Counted from the stretch's first letter, positions 33,827-42,511 are shown. The stretch is 64,000 nucleotides of DNA from Rhodococcoides kyotonense (GCF_900188125.1 NZ_FZOW01000015.1:1-64000), one strand, 5' to 3'. Program-made: numbers and translations. The notes: generated by a model from the sequence alone, not told the origin.

Positions 33827-35314
33827 TCAGGCTCCCGCGCGCCGCGGCACTGCCAGATACTTGTATTCGAGGAATTCGTCGATGCCGATCTTGCCACCTT
33901 CTCGGCCCAGACCCGATTGCTTGACACCTCCGAACGGTGCTGCAGGGTTGGACACAAGACCAGTGTTGACGCCGACCATTCCGACCTCCAGTCGTTCGCT
34001 CAGATCGAATGCACGGTCCACGTCCTGGGTGAAGAGATATCCGACCAGTCCCCAGTCGGTGTCATTGGCGATCCGAATAACTTCGTCCTCGCTATCGAAC
34101 GGGATCACCGGCGCGACGGGTCCAAAAATCTCCGTCTGCATCAGCTCCGAATCGATGGGCACGTCAGCGAGGACGGTCGGCGGGTAGAAGTAGCCGGGTC
34201 CTTCCGGGAGTGTTCCTCCCGTAACGGTACGCGCACCGCGGTCGAGCGCGTCGTCCACCAACCGTTGAACCTTTCCGCGTCCGTCTTCGTCGATCAGCGG
34301 CCCCACCTGGACCCCGTCGTCGAATCCGTCGCCGACCACTAGTGCGCCCATGCGCTGGGCCAACCGCTCGGAAAATTCGGCCGCAACGTCACGGTGGACG
34401 TACATGCGGTTGGCAGCGGTGCACGCTTCGCCCATGTTGCGCATCTTGGCGACCATTGCTCCCTCGATCGCGGTGTCGAGGTCGGCGTCGGCGCACACAA
34501 TGAACGGCGCGTTGCCACCGAGTTCCATCGATGTGCGCATCACGGTGTCCGCAGCTTGGCGCAACAGCAGCTTGCCTACCTCGGTGGATCCGGTGAAGCT
34601 GATTTTGCGCGCCTTGCCGCTCGACATCCAGGCGGAGACTACTGACGCTGCGTCGGTAGTGGTCACAACGTTGAGCACGCCGTCGGGCAAGCCCGCCTCG
34701 GCAAAGATCGACGCGAGCGCCAACGATGTCAGGGGTGTTTGTTCCGCCGGTTTGAGAACCATCGTGCATCCGGCTGCCACGGCGGGGGCGATCTTGCGTG
34801 TTCCCATGGCCAGCGGAAAGTTCCACGGCGTGACCAGAACGCACGGACCGACGGGCTCGCGCGTGACGATGATGCGATTTGCGCCGTCACCAGTTGTGGT
34901 GTGGTCGCCGGAGATCCGTACGGCTTCCTCGGAGAACCACCTCAAGAATTCCGCAGCATAGGCAACTTCGCCTTTCGCTTCGGCCAGAGGTTTGCCCATC
35001 TCGGCAGTCATGATCTCGGCCAGCCAGCCCCGGCGCGCGAGTACCAGATCGAAAGCGCGACGCAGGATTTCGCTGCGCGTCCGTGGTGCGGTTCGAGCCC
35101 ACTCGACCTGTGCCGCGGCGGCTGCATCGAGGGCGAGCTCGGCATCGGTGACCCCGCCGTCTGCAACGGTGGCCAACACCTTTCCTGTAGCTGGGTTCTC
35201 GACCTCGAAGGTCGCGCGTTCCACTGCCTTCGTCCATGTCCCGCTGATGAACAAGTCGGTGGGAATTTCGCGGCTGGGGTCGGCGAGAGTCGTGAATAGT
35301 TCCACGGTGGTCAT
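33827..35314 (-). CDS. gabD: NAD(P)-dependent succinate/glutarate-semialdehyde dehydrogenase
   Basis: A protein of about 495 residues of the aldehyde-dehydrogenase family. The motifs are PWNFPLAMGTRKIAPAVAAG, ISFTGSTEVGKLLLRQA, SMELGGNAPFIV (catalytic Glu) and NMGEACTAANRMYV (catalytic Cys). This GEAC form, rather than GQTC, is common among actinobacterial GabD enzymes. The C-terminus has PFGGVKQSGLGREGGKIGI. It oxidises a semialdehyde formed by the class III aminotransferase. The ATG overlaps the stop of the FAD-oxidoreductase gene (ATGA), so it is the second gene of that operon. The longer frame upstream is not used. Confidence 0.9.
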   Translation of the reverse strand: MTTVELFTTLADPSREIPTDLFISGTWTKAVERATFEVENPATGKVLATVADGGVTDAELALDAAAAAQVEWARTAPRTRSEILRRAFDLVLARRGWLAEIMTAEMGKPLAEAKGEVAYAAEFLRWFSEEAVRISGDHTTTGDGANRIIVTREPVGPCVLVTPWNFPLAMGTRKIAPAVAAGCTMVLKPAEQTPLTSLALASIFAEAGLPDGVLNVVTTTDAASVVSAWMSSGKARKISFTGSTEVGKLLLRQAADTVMRTSMELGGNAPFIVCADADLDTAIEGAMVAKMRNMGEACTAANRMYVHRDVAAEFSERLAQRMGALVVGDGFDDGVQVGPLIDEDGRGKVQRLVDDALDRGARTVTGGTLPEGPGYFYPPTVLADVPIDSELMQTEIFGPVAPVIPFDSEDEVIRIANDTDWGLVGYLFTQDVDRAFDLSERLEVGMVGVNTGLVSNPAAPFGGVKQSGLGREGGKIGIDEFLEYKYLAVPRRAGA

Positions 35315-38223
35315 CGGTGAGCTTCTCCTTGCGGTTGGGGGTCGAGGATTTGAGCGAGGTGTTGTGACGCGTTCGGTGTCGGTTCGGTGAGTTGCCGAAC
35401 TTGCATATGGCAGCTGAACCCGTCCGCGAGGATGGTGGCGTCCTGCGACGCGTCCAGGGCCGGTCCGAGGGCCTGTTCGGCTACCTGCATGCTGGTCGCG
35501 AAGTGGTTTCGTTCGAATCCGAAGTTGCCTGCCACTCCGCAGCATCCGGTCGCCTCACGTACGGTTTCGACACCCGCTGCATGGAGAGCACGTTGTTGTG
35601 TCTGAGCGCCGAACACGGCGTACTCGTGGCAGTGCGTCTGGACCGTGACCTCGGCGGGTACGGCGTGCCGCGGTCTCCAGCCCTTCTCTGTTTGGGCTGT
35701 GACCTGTTCCGCGAAGCTGCGGATTCGCGCCGAGACCCTTCTGGCCGCGTCGGAATCGACGAGCTCGGGTAAGTCTTTCTTCAGTGCGGCGGCGCAGCTT
35801 GGCTCGGTCACCACGATGGGACGGTCGCTTCGGTCGTCGAGCACTTCTGCCGTCGCGGCGAGTTGCTTGCGCGCATGCGGCAACTGGCCAGTGGAGATCC
35901 AGGTAAGCCCACAGCACAGTTCGGTACGCACGTCTGCACGATGGCCTGCGTCCTCGATTACTCGTTTCGCCGCTCCGGCCACTTCAGGACGGAAGCCCTT
36001 GGTGAAAGTGTCGACCAACAGCACGATGTCACCTGCTGGACCGTGCGTGGTGCCGACGGCACGTCGCAATTTCTTGCGAGGTGCGAACGGCGGTAGCTCG
36101 CGTTCGGTCGTCAGCCCGCCCATGCGCAACATGACCGACTTGAGAGGCGTCGAGAGCGCGGCATTCACGATCGGCGAAATTCTGGATGTGATCTTCAGCC
36201 AGGTAGGCAACCAACCCAGCGAGTAGTGGGCCATCGGCCGACGCCGCCCCGTGTAGTAGTGGTCGAAGAACTCCGATTTGTAGGTTGCCATGTCCACGCC
36301 GGTCGGACTGTCGGTCGAGCATGCCTTACAGGACAGGCACAGGTCGAGGGCTTCCCTTACCTCCTGCGATTGCCAGCCTTCGCGCGTTGTGCGTGAGCCA
36401 CGAACCATTTCCTGCAGCACACGCGCCCTGCCACGAGTGGAGTCCTTCTCGTCGCCGGTAGCTCGGTAACTCGGGCACATCACGCCGCCCGAACGCGATC
36501 TGCATCTACCGACGCCGATACACCGCTGGACTGCTTCAGCAAAGTCGTTGGCTCCTGCGGACTCTCCGACCTCGTGCAACGCAAAGCTCGTCCGCCACTG
36601 CAGAGAGGGGACTCCGTCGAGCGCAAGGTCCTGCGTTACCGCCGGCGCTTCGACGATGATCCCGGGGTTCAGGACGCCGGTGGGATCGAAGATCTGCTTG
36701 AACCGCGCGAATGCCCCCATCATCTGCGGTGAGTACATGGTGCCGAGCAGGGCGGACCGAGCACGCCCGTCACCATGTTCCCCCGACAGTGTGCCGCCAT
36801 GCTCGACGACGAGTTTCGCTGCAGCACCGAGGAACTCGGCCATTACCGACCGGCCTTCGGGTGAACGTTGATCGAACGTGATGCGAATGTGCATACAGCC
36901 GGCGCCGAAGTGTCCGTACATCACACCGATCAAGTCGAATCGGCTCAGCAACGCTCGAAAATCCACCAGGTAGTCGGCCAATTTTTCAGGCGCGACCGCA
37001 GAATCTTCCCACCCCGGCCAGGAACTGACATTGCCTGCGCCGTCGGGCAATTCGAGACGCGAGGACAGTCCGGCGCCATCCTCACGCACCCGCCACAGCC
37101 TTGCCCGTGCGGCTGGATCCCGGACCTCACGACCATCGAGAACCCGGCCCTGCTGACCGAGCCTCTCGAGCAAATTTCTGGCCTGTTCGGCGACGGAGTC
37201 GATGTCACCGCCATCGAGGTCGACATATAACCATGCATGCCCGGACGGGAGTTCGGACACCGTATCCACGCCGCGTCGAGCCCGCATTGTGTCAACTATC
37301 AGCTCGTCGATGCCCTCCACAGCGGCAGGCGCGAACTCGAGAATGGCAGGGACGTCACGCGCAGCGTCGACGATGTTCTCGTAACCGAGGATCAACAGGA
37401 GCGCAGACGGGGGGACATCGACTAGACGCACCGTCGCAGCAACCACGACGGCGCACGTCCCTTCACTACCCGCCAACGAGCGTGCTACATCGAAACCATT
37501 CTCCGGCAACAGATGCGACAGGTGATAGCCTGACACCTGTCGAGGTATCCTGCCTAGTTCGAGCCGGAAGTTCGCCAAGTTTCCCGACGCGAGAGCTCTC
37601 AGCTCGCACGCGATCTGTTCAGCGCGCGTCGCCGCAGCCGCATCATCGGGGTGCGTGGCTTGTAGTCCGGTTCTCGTTGCGGTGACCTGTGTCCCGTCGG
37701 CGAGAACGAGGTCGAGCGCGACCACATGGTCCGACATACGACCGTAGCGAACGGAATGATTTCCGCACGCATCATTTGCGATCGAACCGCCCACTGTTGC
37801 ACGCGACTTGCTGGACGGATCGGGTGCGAACGTGAGGTTTCCACCCGTGGCCGCTTCTACGGCCTTCGCCAACTCCCCGAGCGCTACGCCAGGTTCGACG
37901 ACCGCTGTCTTCGACGACGGGTCGATCGATCTGATCGCGTGCATGTGGCGTGAGACATCGATGACGAGGCCTTCGCCGACTGCGTTGCCCGCCATGGACG
38001 TGCCGCCGCCACGCACAGTCAACGATGCTTGTGCGTCATGGCAAACCTTGACCAGCTCGACGACCTCGGCCGTCGAACGCGGACAGGCGACAGCTGCTGG
38101 CCCGAGTCGGTAATTGGATGCGTCGTAGCTGTATTCGGCCCTACGCCTCTTACTGAAGTCCACCTCGGCCGTTGCCGAATCGAGCAGCATCACCAGACGG
38201 GGGTCTGTGTAACGCACTGCCAT
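35311..38223 (-). CDS. FAD-linked D-2-hydroxyacid dehydrogenase fused to Fe-S/CCG domains
   Basis: A protein of about 970 residues. It has an N-terminal PCMH/FAD_binding_4 domain (VRGGGTSMAGNAVGEGLVID), an FAD-oxidase C domain (MYGHFGAGCMHIRITF, SGEHGDGRARSALL), then two ferredoxin-like Cys clusters near residues 567 and 626 (CIGVGRC...CPSY and CLSCKACSTDSP). Two CCG heterodisulfide-reductase-type domains follow (LCCGLTW near 768, GCCGVAGNFGF near 893). This GlcD-GlpC fusion is known for D-lactate and D-2-hydroxyglutarate oxidation. Here D-2-hydroxyglutarate fits, as 2-oxoglutarate would feed the dehydrogenase/aminotransferase pair. The ATG at 38223 has GAGGTG upstream. Confidence 0.88.
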   Translation of the reverse strand: MAVRYTDPRLVMLLDSATAEVDFSKRRRAEYSYDASNYRLGPAAVACPRSTAEVVELVKVCHDAQASLTVRGGGTSMAGNAVGEGLVIDVSRHMHAIRSIDPSSKTAVVEPGVALGELAKAVEAATGGNLTFAPDPSSKSRATVGGSIANDACGNHSVRYGRMSDHVVALDLVLADGTQVTATRTGLQATHPDDAAAATRAEQIACELRALASGNLANFRLELGRIPRQVSGYHLSHLLPENGFDVARSLAGSEGTCAVVVAATVRLVDVPPSALLLILGYENIVDAARDVPAILEFAPAAVEGIDELIVDTMRARRGVDTVSELPSGHAWLYVDLDGGDIDSVAEQARNLLERLGQQGRVLDGREVRDPAARARLWRVREDGAGLSSRLELPDGAGNVSSWPGWEDSAVAPEKLADYLVDFRALLSRFDLIGVMYGHFGAGCMHIRITFDQRSPEGRSVMAEFLGAAAKLVVEHGGTLSGEHGDGRARSALLGTMYSPQMMGAFARFKQIFDPTGVLNPGIIVEAPAVTQDLALDGVPSLQWRTSFALHEVGESAGANDFAEAVQRCIGVGRCRSRSGGVMCPSYRATGDEKDSTRGRARVLQEMVRGSRTTREGWQSQEVREALDLCLSCKACSTDSPTGVDMATYKSEFFDHYYTGRRRPMAHYSLGWLPTWLKITSRISPIVNAALSTPLKSVMLRMGGLTTERELPPFAPRKKLRRAVGTTHGPAGDIVLLVDTFTKGFRPEVAGAAKRVIEDAGHRADVRTELCCGLTWISTGQLPHARKQLAATAEVLDDRSDRPIVVTEPSCAAALKKDLPELVDSDAARRVSARIRSFAEQVTAQTEKGWRPRHAVPAEVTVQTHCHEYAVFGAQTQQRALHAAGVETVREATGCCGVAGNFGFERNHFATSMQVAEQALGPALDASQDATILADGFSCHMQVRQLTEPTPNASQHLAQILDPQPQGEAHR

Positions 38224-38297
38224 CTGACACCTCGGGATCAATAGATGAGCTGTGGGCCGATCTCCACCATGGAGTCGACAATCCAATTTGAGTATTA

Positions 38298-38308
38298 CTG
38301 TATAACAG
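38298..38308. promoter_or_regulatory. GntR-type operator near the FAD-oxidoreductase start
   Basis: CTGTATAACAG fits CNGTWWWACNG and sits in the symmetric ACTGTATAACAGT (38297-38309). It lies 75 bases upstream of the minus-strand operon's start codon. Confidence 0.7.
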
Positions 38309-38391
38309 TCACGCTCACCCTGCTCGACGAGGTGGGCACGCTGGGCCGGACCGAATCTTCCGCTGTCCACAGTGAGAACACTTGCGAACTA

Positions 38392-38410
38392 CTGTATAAC
38401 GGTATTACCG
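38392..38410. promoter_or_regulatory. Overlapping GntR-type operators upstream of the HAD gene
   Basis: CTGTATAACGG (38392-38402) and CGGTATTACCG (38400-38410) are 8 bases apart, like the pair at 30277-30295. The second is the core of a 15-base perfect palindrome, AACGGTATTACCGTT (38398-38412). Together with 38298-38308 they occupy the 301-base divergent promoter. Confidence 0.74.
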
Positions 38411-38524
38411 TTTTACGCGGACGGGGTTCGATGTAGCGGCACCAAAGGCGTTGCCGCCAACCACTCCACGACATCTGTGCGCGACCCCGCCCTGCTTCAG
38501 CAATCCGAACACCGAGGAGACAAC

Positions 38525-39262
38525 ATGAATTTGGCCGATTACGACGCCTTGAGCTTCGATTGCTACGGCACCCTGATCGACTGGGAAGCGGGGATCGCGG
38601 CTGTGCTTGCCCCGTGGGCCGCCGAGGTCGGACTGAATATGACCGACGAAGAGCTACTGTTGGCGTACGCCGAGAACGAGGCACGCGCAGAACGGGAACA
38701 ACCCGCTGCGCTGTACTCGACCATTCTGGCCGACTCGTTCCGGCGGACGGGCGAAGCGCTCGGCAAGCAAGTCAGCGACGCCTGGGCATCGAAGCTGGGA
38801 TCGTCGGTCCCCAACTGGCCTGCATTCCCCGATTCCGCCGAGGCCCTGGCCTCACTCGCCCGTGATTACAAGCTGATCATCTTGTCCAACGTTCATCGCG
38901 AGGGATTCGCGGGAAGCAATGCACGACTCGGCGTCGACTTCGACGCAATCATCACGGCAGAGGACGTCAAAGCCTACAAGCCCGCTCCCAATCATTTCGA
39001 AGCACTCGACGACACACTCGCCGAATTGGGCGTTCCGCGAGAAAAGTTGCTCCACGTGGCACAGAGTCTCTTCCACGACCATGTGCCTGCCAAGCGGCAC
39101 GGGCTGCCGTCGGTGTGGATCAACCGCCGTTTCGACAGCCCGGGGTGGGGCGCGACGCCCGAGCCCAGCGAGGAATTCACCTACGACCTCGAATTTCCGA
39201 CGATGAAAACCTTCGCAGCCGCGGCATGTGATGCCAAGGCCTCCGCTAACGCGTCGATCTAG
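38525..39262 (+). CDS. HAD-superfamily 2-haloacid dehalogenase-type protein
   Basis: A 245-residue HAD enzyme of the class I haloacid-dehalogenase type. Motif I is LSFDCYGTLIDWEAG with the nucleophilic Asp, motif II is LIILSNVHREGF, motif III Lys is in AEDVKAYKPAPNHFEAL, and motif IV appears as LLHVAQSLFHDHVPAKRHGL. The cap region AYAENEARAEREQPAALY is typical. The family includes both dehalogenases and phosphatases. The gene shares an operator-rich divergent promoter with the FAD-oxidoreductase operon, so it probably belongs to the same pathway. The ATG at 38525 follows GAGGAGACAAC. Confidence 0.85.
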   Translation: MNLADYDALSFDCYGTLIDWEAGIAAVLAPWAAEVGLNMTDEELLLAYAENEARAEREQPAALYSTILADSFRRTGEALGKQVSDAWASKLGSSVPNWPAFPDSAEALASLARDYKLIILSNVHREGFAGSNARLGVDFDAIITAEDVKAYKPAPNHFEALDDTLAELGVPREKLLHVAQSLFHDHVPAKRHGLPSVWINRRFDSPGWGATPEPSEEFTYDLEFPTMKTFAAAACDAKASANASI

Positions 39263-39453
39263 AACTATCGGCGGACGCGTTGATTCGGGAAATTTCCGCG
39301 ACAACGTAGCCTGTCGACGCGATCGACGCACCGGTGGCGAATCTCGGTGCTACGGGCAACCGTTTCCCAAATCGCGCTACGCACAGCACGCCGTGCTGAT
39401 GAGGTGACTTTGATGGACATGAGGGGGTTGCCCGAATCATCTGTCGGCAGCAA

Positions 39454-39490
39454 TGTTTCAGGTGCGGTCGAACGGACCGCACCTGAAACA
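39454..39490. terminator. Long perfect hairpin downstream of the HAD gene
   Basis: TGTTTCAGGTGCGGTC (39454-39469) and its exact complement (39475-39490) form a 16-base stem with a 5-base loop. It starts 190 bases after the HAD stop, before the Gfo/Idh ruin. Termination is the simplest reading, but the distance and the AT ends leave room for a repeat element. Confidence 0.5.
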
Positions 39491-39536
39491 AATTCGGCGA
39501 TCGACGAATGCGCCGAGTGGAACGAGAGGCGGTCCA

Positions 39537-40360
39537 TGGCTCCGTTACGTATCGGAATCCTCGGTGCATCCCGGATCGCTGAAAGTGCGATCGTCAAGCC
39601 CGCTCGCGACTTGGGCCACCGATTAGTCGCCGTTGCCGCTCGTGACCACGGTCGCGCCGAATCTTTTGCTATCGCTTCGGGGTCAAGCGTGTCCTGGACT
39701 CGTACGACGATGTAATCGCTGGCCCTGAGGTCGACATCGTCTACAACCCTCTGTCCAACTCACTTACGCTCGATGGAATTTCGCCTCAATCAAGGCCGGC
39801 AAGGCGGTGTTGGCGGCGGAGAAGCCGTTCGCCCGCGACGCGATCGAAGCCGATACGGTTCGCGGAGCAGCGTTCGAGCCCAACGCTTCGATCATGAAAA
39901 ACTTTGACTGATTGTTCCACCCCATCGTCGGCCGCTAGTTCAAGATCCTGAGCGACGGGGCCATCGGCGATCTCCGCAAAGTGGAGGTCGTGATGCGCAT
40001 GCCCGAGTGTTACGGAATCCACGTTCTTCGGCAGATCGGAATCGGGTTCACAGGCGGAGAACCACGCCTGGTCTAAACGACCGGGGTCGATCGCGCCGAC
40101 CGAGTCGACGAACAGATGGGCCTAGCAGTCGAGTACCCCAACGGTGTCACCGGACCCGTCGCCAGTTCGGTGGTCGCAGGGTAGGAGGGCGAGACCGTGT
40201 TTTCACTTCGCGGTCTCGTCGGTGACCGAGTCGGTGCGGAGAATGCAATTCACGTGGCTCACCTCGAACGGACCCATCCGCCCCAAAAAAATCGGCGGTC
40301 CCTCGTCGGGAAGCGGCTGCTTGCAGTATTGGATATCCGACCGTCTGGCGGACGGCGGTG
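39537..40360 (+). pseudogene. Decayed Gfo/Idh/MocA oxidoreductase
   Basis: Translating across frames recovers a whole family member. The N-terminal Rossmann unit is MAPLRIGILGASRIAESAIV, then VLDSYDDVIAGPEVDIVYNP and AIKAGKAVLAAEKPFA. Later come VVMRMPECYGIHVLRQIG, GGEPRLV, and VEYPNGVTGPVASSVVAG. Several frameshifts and in-frame stops break it, for example after the serine-rich end of the first piece and after MKNFD. No intact frame is longer than about 60 codons. It is therefore dead. The family includes inositol and other polyol dehydrogenases, close in theme to the polyol operon downstream. Confidence 0.85.
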
Positions 40361-40789
40361 AACGTTGTGCGTGAACGCTTTCGACTCCGAGGCCGTGATT
40401 TCCGGTGTCGGCGAACTCGATATGCTATTTTCGGATCGGCGCGAGAGAACGCGGTGGAGCGCCACGAATGGGTCGTTTATCGCGTCGGTGACAGCGGACG
40501 AGTGATTATGGCCAAAGCGGTGTTCTTCATCGCGAGTCGATGTGACAACGTGCACGGCTAGGCCGCCTCTTTGCGTCACCAGTAGCCTGGTTTTCGCCTA
40601 AAACACACGACGGTCGATCCCTATGTTCGGTTGCGCGGCAACGGTTTCAATCGAGGAACTTAGTCCGAGTGTTATCAACGCTGGAATGCGGTCGGCAACG
40701 GCGTGACCCCCGGACTTGCGATGTGTCCGCGGCGCGCGCTGTACTGCTCAGTGCCCAAGTCGTCAGGTCGCAGCCTCGTATGTCAGGCG
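40361..40789. other. Region without recognised gene
   Basis: Between the oxidoreductase ruin and the SorC stop, short frames occur on both strands. One plus-strand frame (40358-40561) gives VERHEWVVYRVGDSGRVI, with no family I can name. No hairpin or repeat stands out. It looks like further debris. Confidence 0.5.
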
Positions 40790-41740
40790 TCAACGCACTA
40801 GCGACGCGGCCGTTCGGGCGTCGACGACGACCGAAGAAACCAATCCTGATTTCAAAACAGCCTGCACGGCATCGGCCTTCGCGTCACCAGCGGCGATTGC
40901 GATGACATCGTCGATATTGCGTAGGGATTCCTCCGATACACCGATACGGCGGTCGTCCAAGCCGTCGATCCGTGTGCCGTCCGCGTCGATCAGCAGTGCG
41001 CATGATTCTGCAACTACGCCTTTGTCACCCCAATTCTGAGCTTCAGTCGGATGAAGCAGATCGTAGACCTGCGACAACCCGGGCTTCCACGCTCCCACGG
41101 AGACAACGGCTTTGGTTACCGATCCGTGGTGTTTCAGGGTTTCCTGGATGCCACGGCTACCTCGTAGCGCGCCGCACGTTCGGGTGTCGGAAACAACGAG
41201 CGGAGCGTAAATCGACCATGCGCGGCCGCCGCCCAACTCAGTGAGACGGCGCACGAGTTCGGCAGAGTTGGCGTCGACTGCGCCGGCCATGCCGGTGAGC
41301 TGCACGACGTCGCATGCCTCGATCGTCTCGAGGTGGCGCGTCATTCGACCGATTGTGCGACCGCAGTCGACACCGAGAACATCGGAAGCGGTTACGATCT
41401 CGCTCAGCAGATCCGCCGTCACTCGTCCGACGCCATCGCGCAGCGCGTCCTCGTCCTCGCCGGCTGTCCGCACGGCCAATGCCCGACGCAGCCCGAACGC
41501 ATCCTTGACCGCGCGCGAGAGCTCGACGTCGATCGTCTCAGGTGCATGAACTTTTATCTCGACGATTCCGGACGCCACCGCTTCTTCGAGGATGCGCGCG
41601 ACCTTGAACCGAGACAGGCCGAATTCCTCGGCGATCTGCACCCGAGTACGCCCCTCCAAGTAATACTTTCGAGCAATAATGCCCTGCTGGATGAGCTGCT
41701 CGGGCCCGGCTACAGGCCGTTCCTCTTTGTCGTTTCGCAC
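40790..41740 (-). CDS. SorC/DeoR-type sugar-sensing regulator
   Basis: A 316-residue SorC-family regulator. The N-terminal HTH reads YYLEGRTRVQIAEEFGLSRF followed by KVARILEEAVASGIVEI. The sugar-phosphate-binding domain has LGVDCGRTIGRMTRHLE, MAGAVDANSAELVRRL and KAVVSVGAWKPG, and the C-terminal pattern is GVSEESLRNIDDVIAIAAGD. It starts with GTG 41740 and diverges from the polyol operon. An 18-base palindrome lies in the gap, so it probably controls that operon in response to a phosphorylated intermediate. Confidence 0.9.
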   Translation of the reverse strand: MRNDKEERPVAGPEQLIQQGIIARKYYLEGRTRVQIAEEFGLSRFKVARILEEAVASGIVEIKVHAPETIDVELSRAVKDAFGLRRALAVRTAGEDEDALRDGVGRVTADLLSEIVTASDVLGVDCGRTIGRMTRHLETIEACDVVQLTGMAGAVDANSAELVRRLTELGGGRAWSIYAPLVVSDTRTCGALRGSRGIQETLKHHGSVTKAVVSVGAWKPGLSQVYDLLHPTEAQNWGDKGVVAESCALLIDADGTRIDGLDDRRIGVSEESLRNIDDVIAIAAGDAKADAVQAVLKSGLVSSVVVDARTAASLVR

Positions 41741-41780
41741 GCGGACTTCCCCTTCGGACGGATGGCTCGGACTGTAGCAA

Positions 41781-41808
41781 ATCGCTCACATGAGCGATCG
41801 TCTTGACA
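41781..41808 (+). promoter_or_regulatory. SorC operator and -35 box of the polyol operon
   Basis: ATCGCTCACATGAGCGAT (41781-41798) is an inverted repeat of two 8-base arms around CA. A consensus -35 TTGACA follows at 41803-41808. TGAGC recurs at 41811-41815, 41850-41854 and 41871-41875, suggesting extra half-sites up to the first gene. Confidence 0.68.
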
Positions 41809-41869
41809 AATGAGCGCCACAGAGTCGATGATCCAAGTCACACATCAAGTGAGCATTGGGGTACATCAT

Positions 41870-42511
41870 ATGAGCAAGCTCGACGACGCTGCACTGCAGC
41901 GTCTCGCGCACACCGTATTGGTTCGAGAAGCGGCAGGCCTGGCCAATCTGGCGAACTCCGTCGAACCGAGCGTCGTCCGTGTCGCTCATGCCGTAGTCGA
42001 GGCCACCGGCAAGGTAATCACCACTGGTTCTGGCACCTCAGGAATCATGGCAGAACGGTTGGCCCATCTGCTCTCGGTCTGCGGCGCCCCTGCGCTGTAT
42101 CTGCCTGCCATGGACGCACTGCACGGCGGGATGGGAGCGATCGGCACCGATGACCTCGTCCTTGCCATCTCGAAGTCCGGTCGCTCGACCGAACTGACGC
42201 AGCTAGTCACTCGGCTCGTTGGCCGCGGCGTCCACGTCGTCGCGATCACCGAAGTGGCCGATTCGCCCTTTGGTGCGGCAGCAACCGAGGCCGCAGTGCT
42301 GCCCGCCACCGAACCCGACGCCGACCCCGGAAACATGATCGCGCTCGCGAGCACACTGGCTGTGGGCGCTTGGGGCGACGCCGTCAGCGTAGTGACCATG
42401 GCCTTGACCGGACACACTATGCACGACGTGGTGCACCTTCACCCCGCAGGCGGTGTCGGTACCCGCGAGGACGTACTGGACAGTGACAACACCCCGGTGG
42501 TCGGATCATGA
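41870..42511 (+). CDS. SIS-domain sugar isomerase-like protein
   Basis: A 213-residue single SIS domain. It carries the sugar-phosphate loop TTGSGTSGIMAERLAHLLSV and ISKSGRSTELTQLVTRL, and ends near HPAGGVGTRED. Proteins of this kind include KpsF-type arabinose-5-phosphate isomerases and 6-phospho-3-hexuloisomerases. It lacks the C-terminal CBS domains of KpsF. The ATG at 41870 is used because upstream ATGs (41810, 41828) fall in the operator/promoter. It is the first gene of the operon and overlaps the kinase gene by 4 bases. Confidence 0.8.
   Translation: MSKLDDAALQRLAHTVLVREAAGLANLANSVEPSVVRVAHAVVEATGKVITTGSGTSGIMAERLAHLLSVCGAPALYLPAMDALHGGMGAIGTDDLVLAISKSGRSTELTQLVTRLVGRGVHVVAITEVADSPFGAAATEAAVLPATEPDADPGNMIALASTLAVGAWGDAVSVVTMALTGHTMHDVVHLHPAGGVGTREDVLDSDNTPVVGS

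Noticed and set aside
38245..38436. Plus-strand small frame in the divergent promoter
   Set aside because: It covers three operator copies and lacks a ribosome binding site, so it is regulatory DNA.
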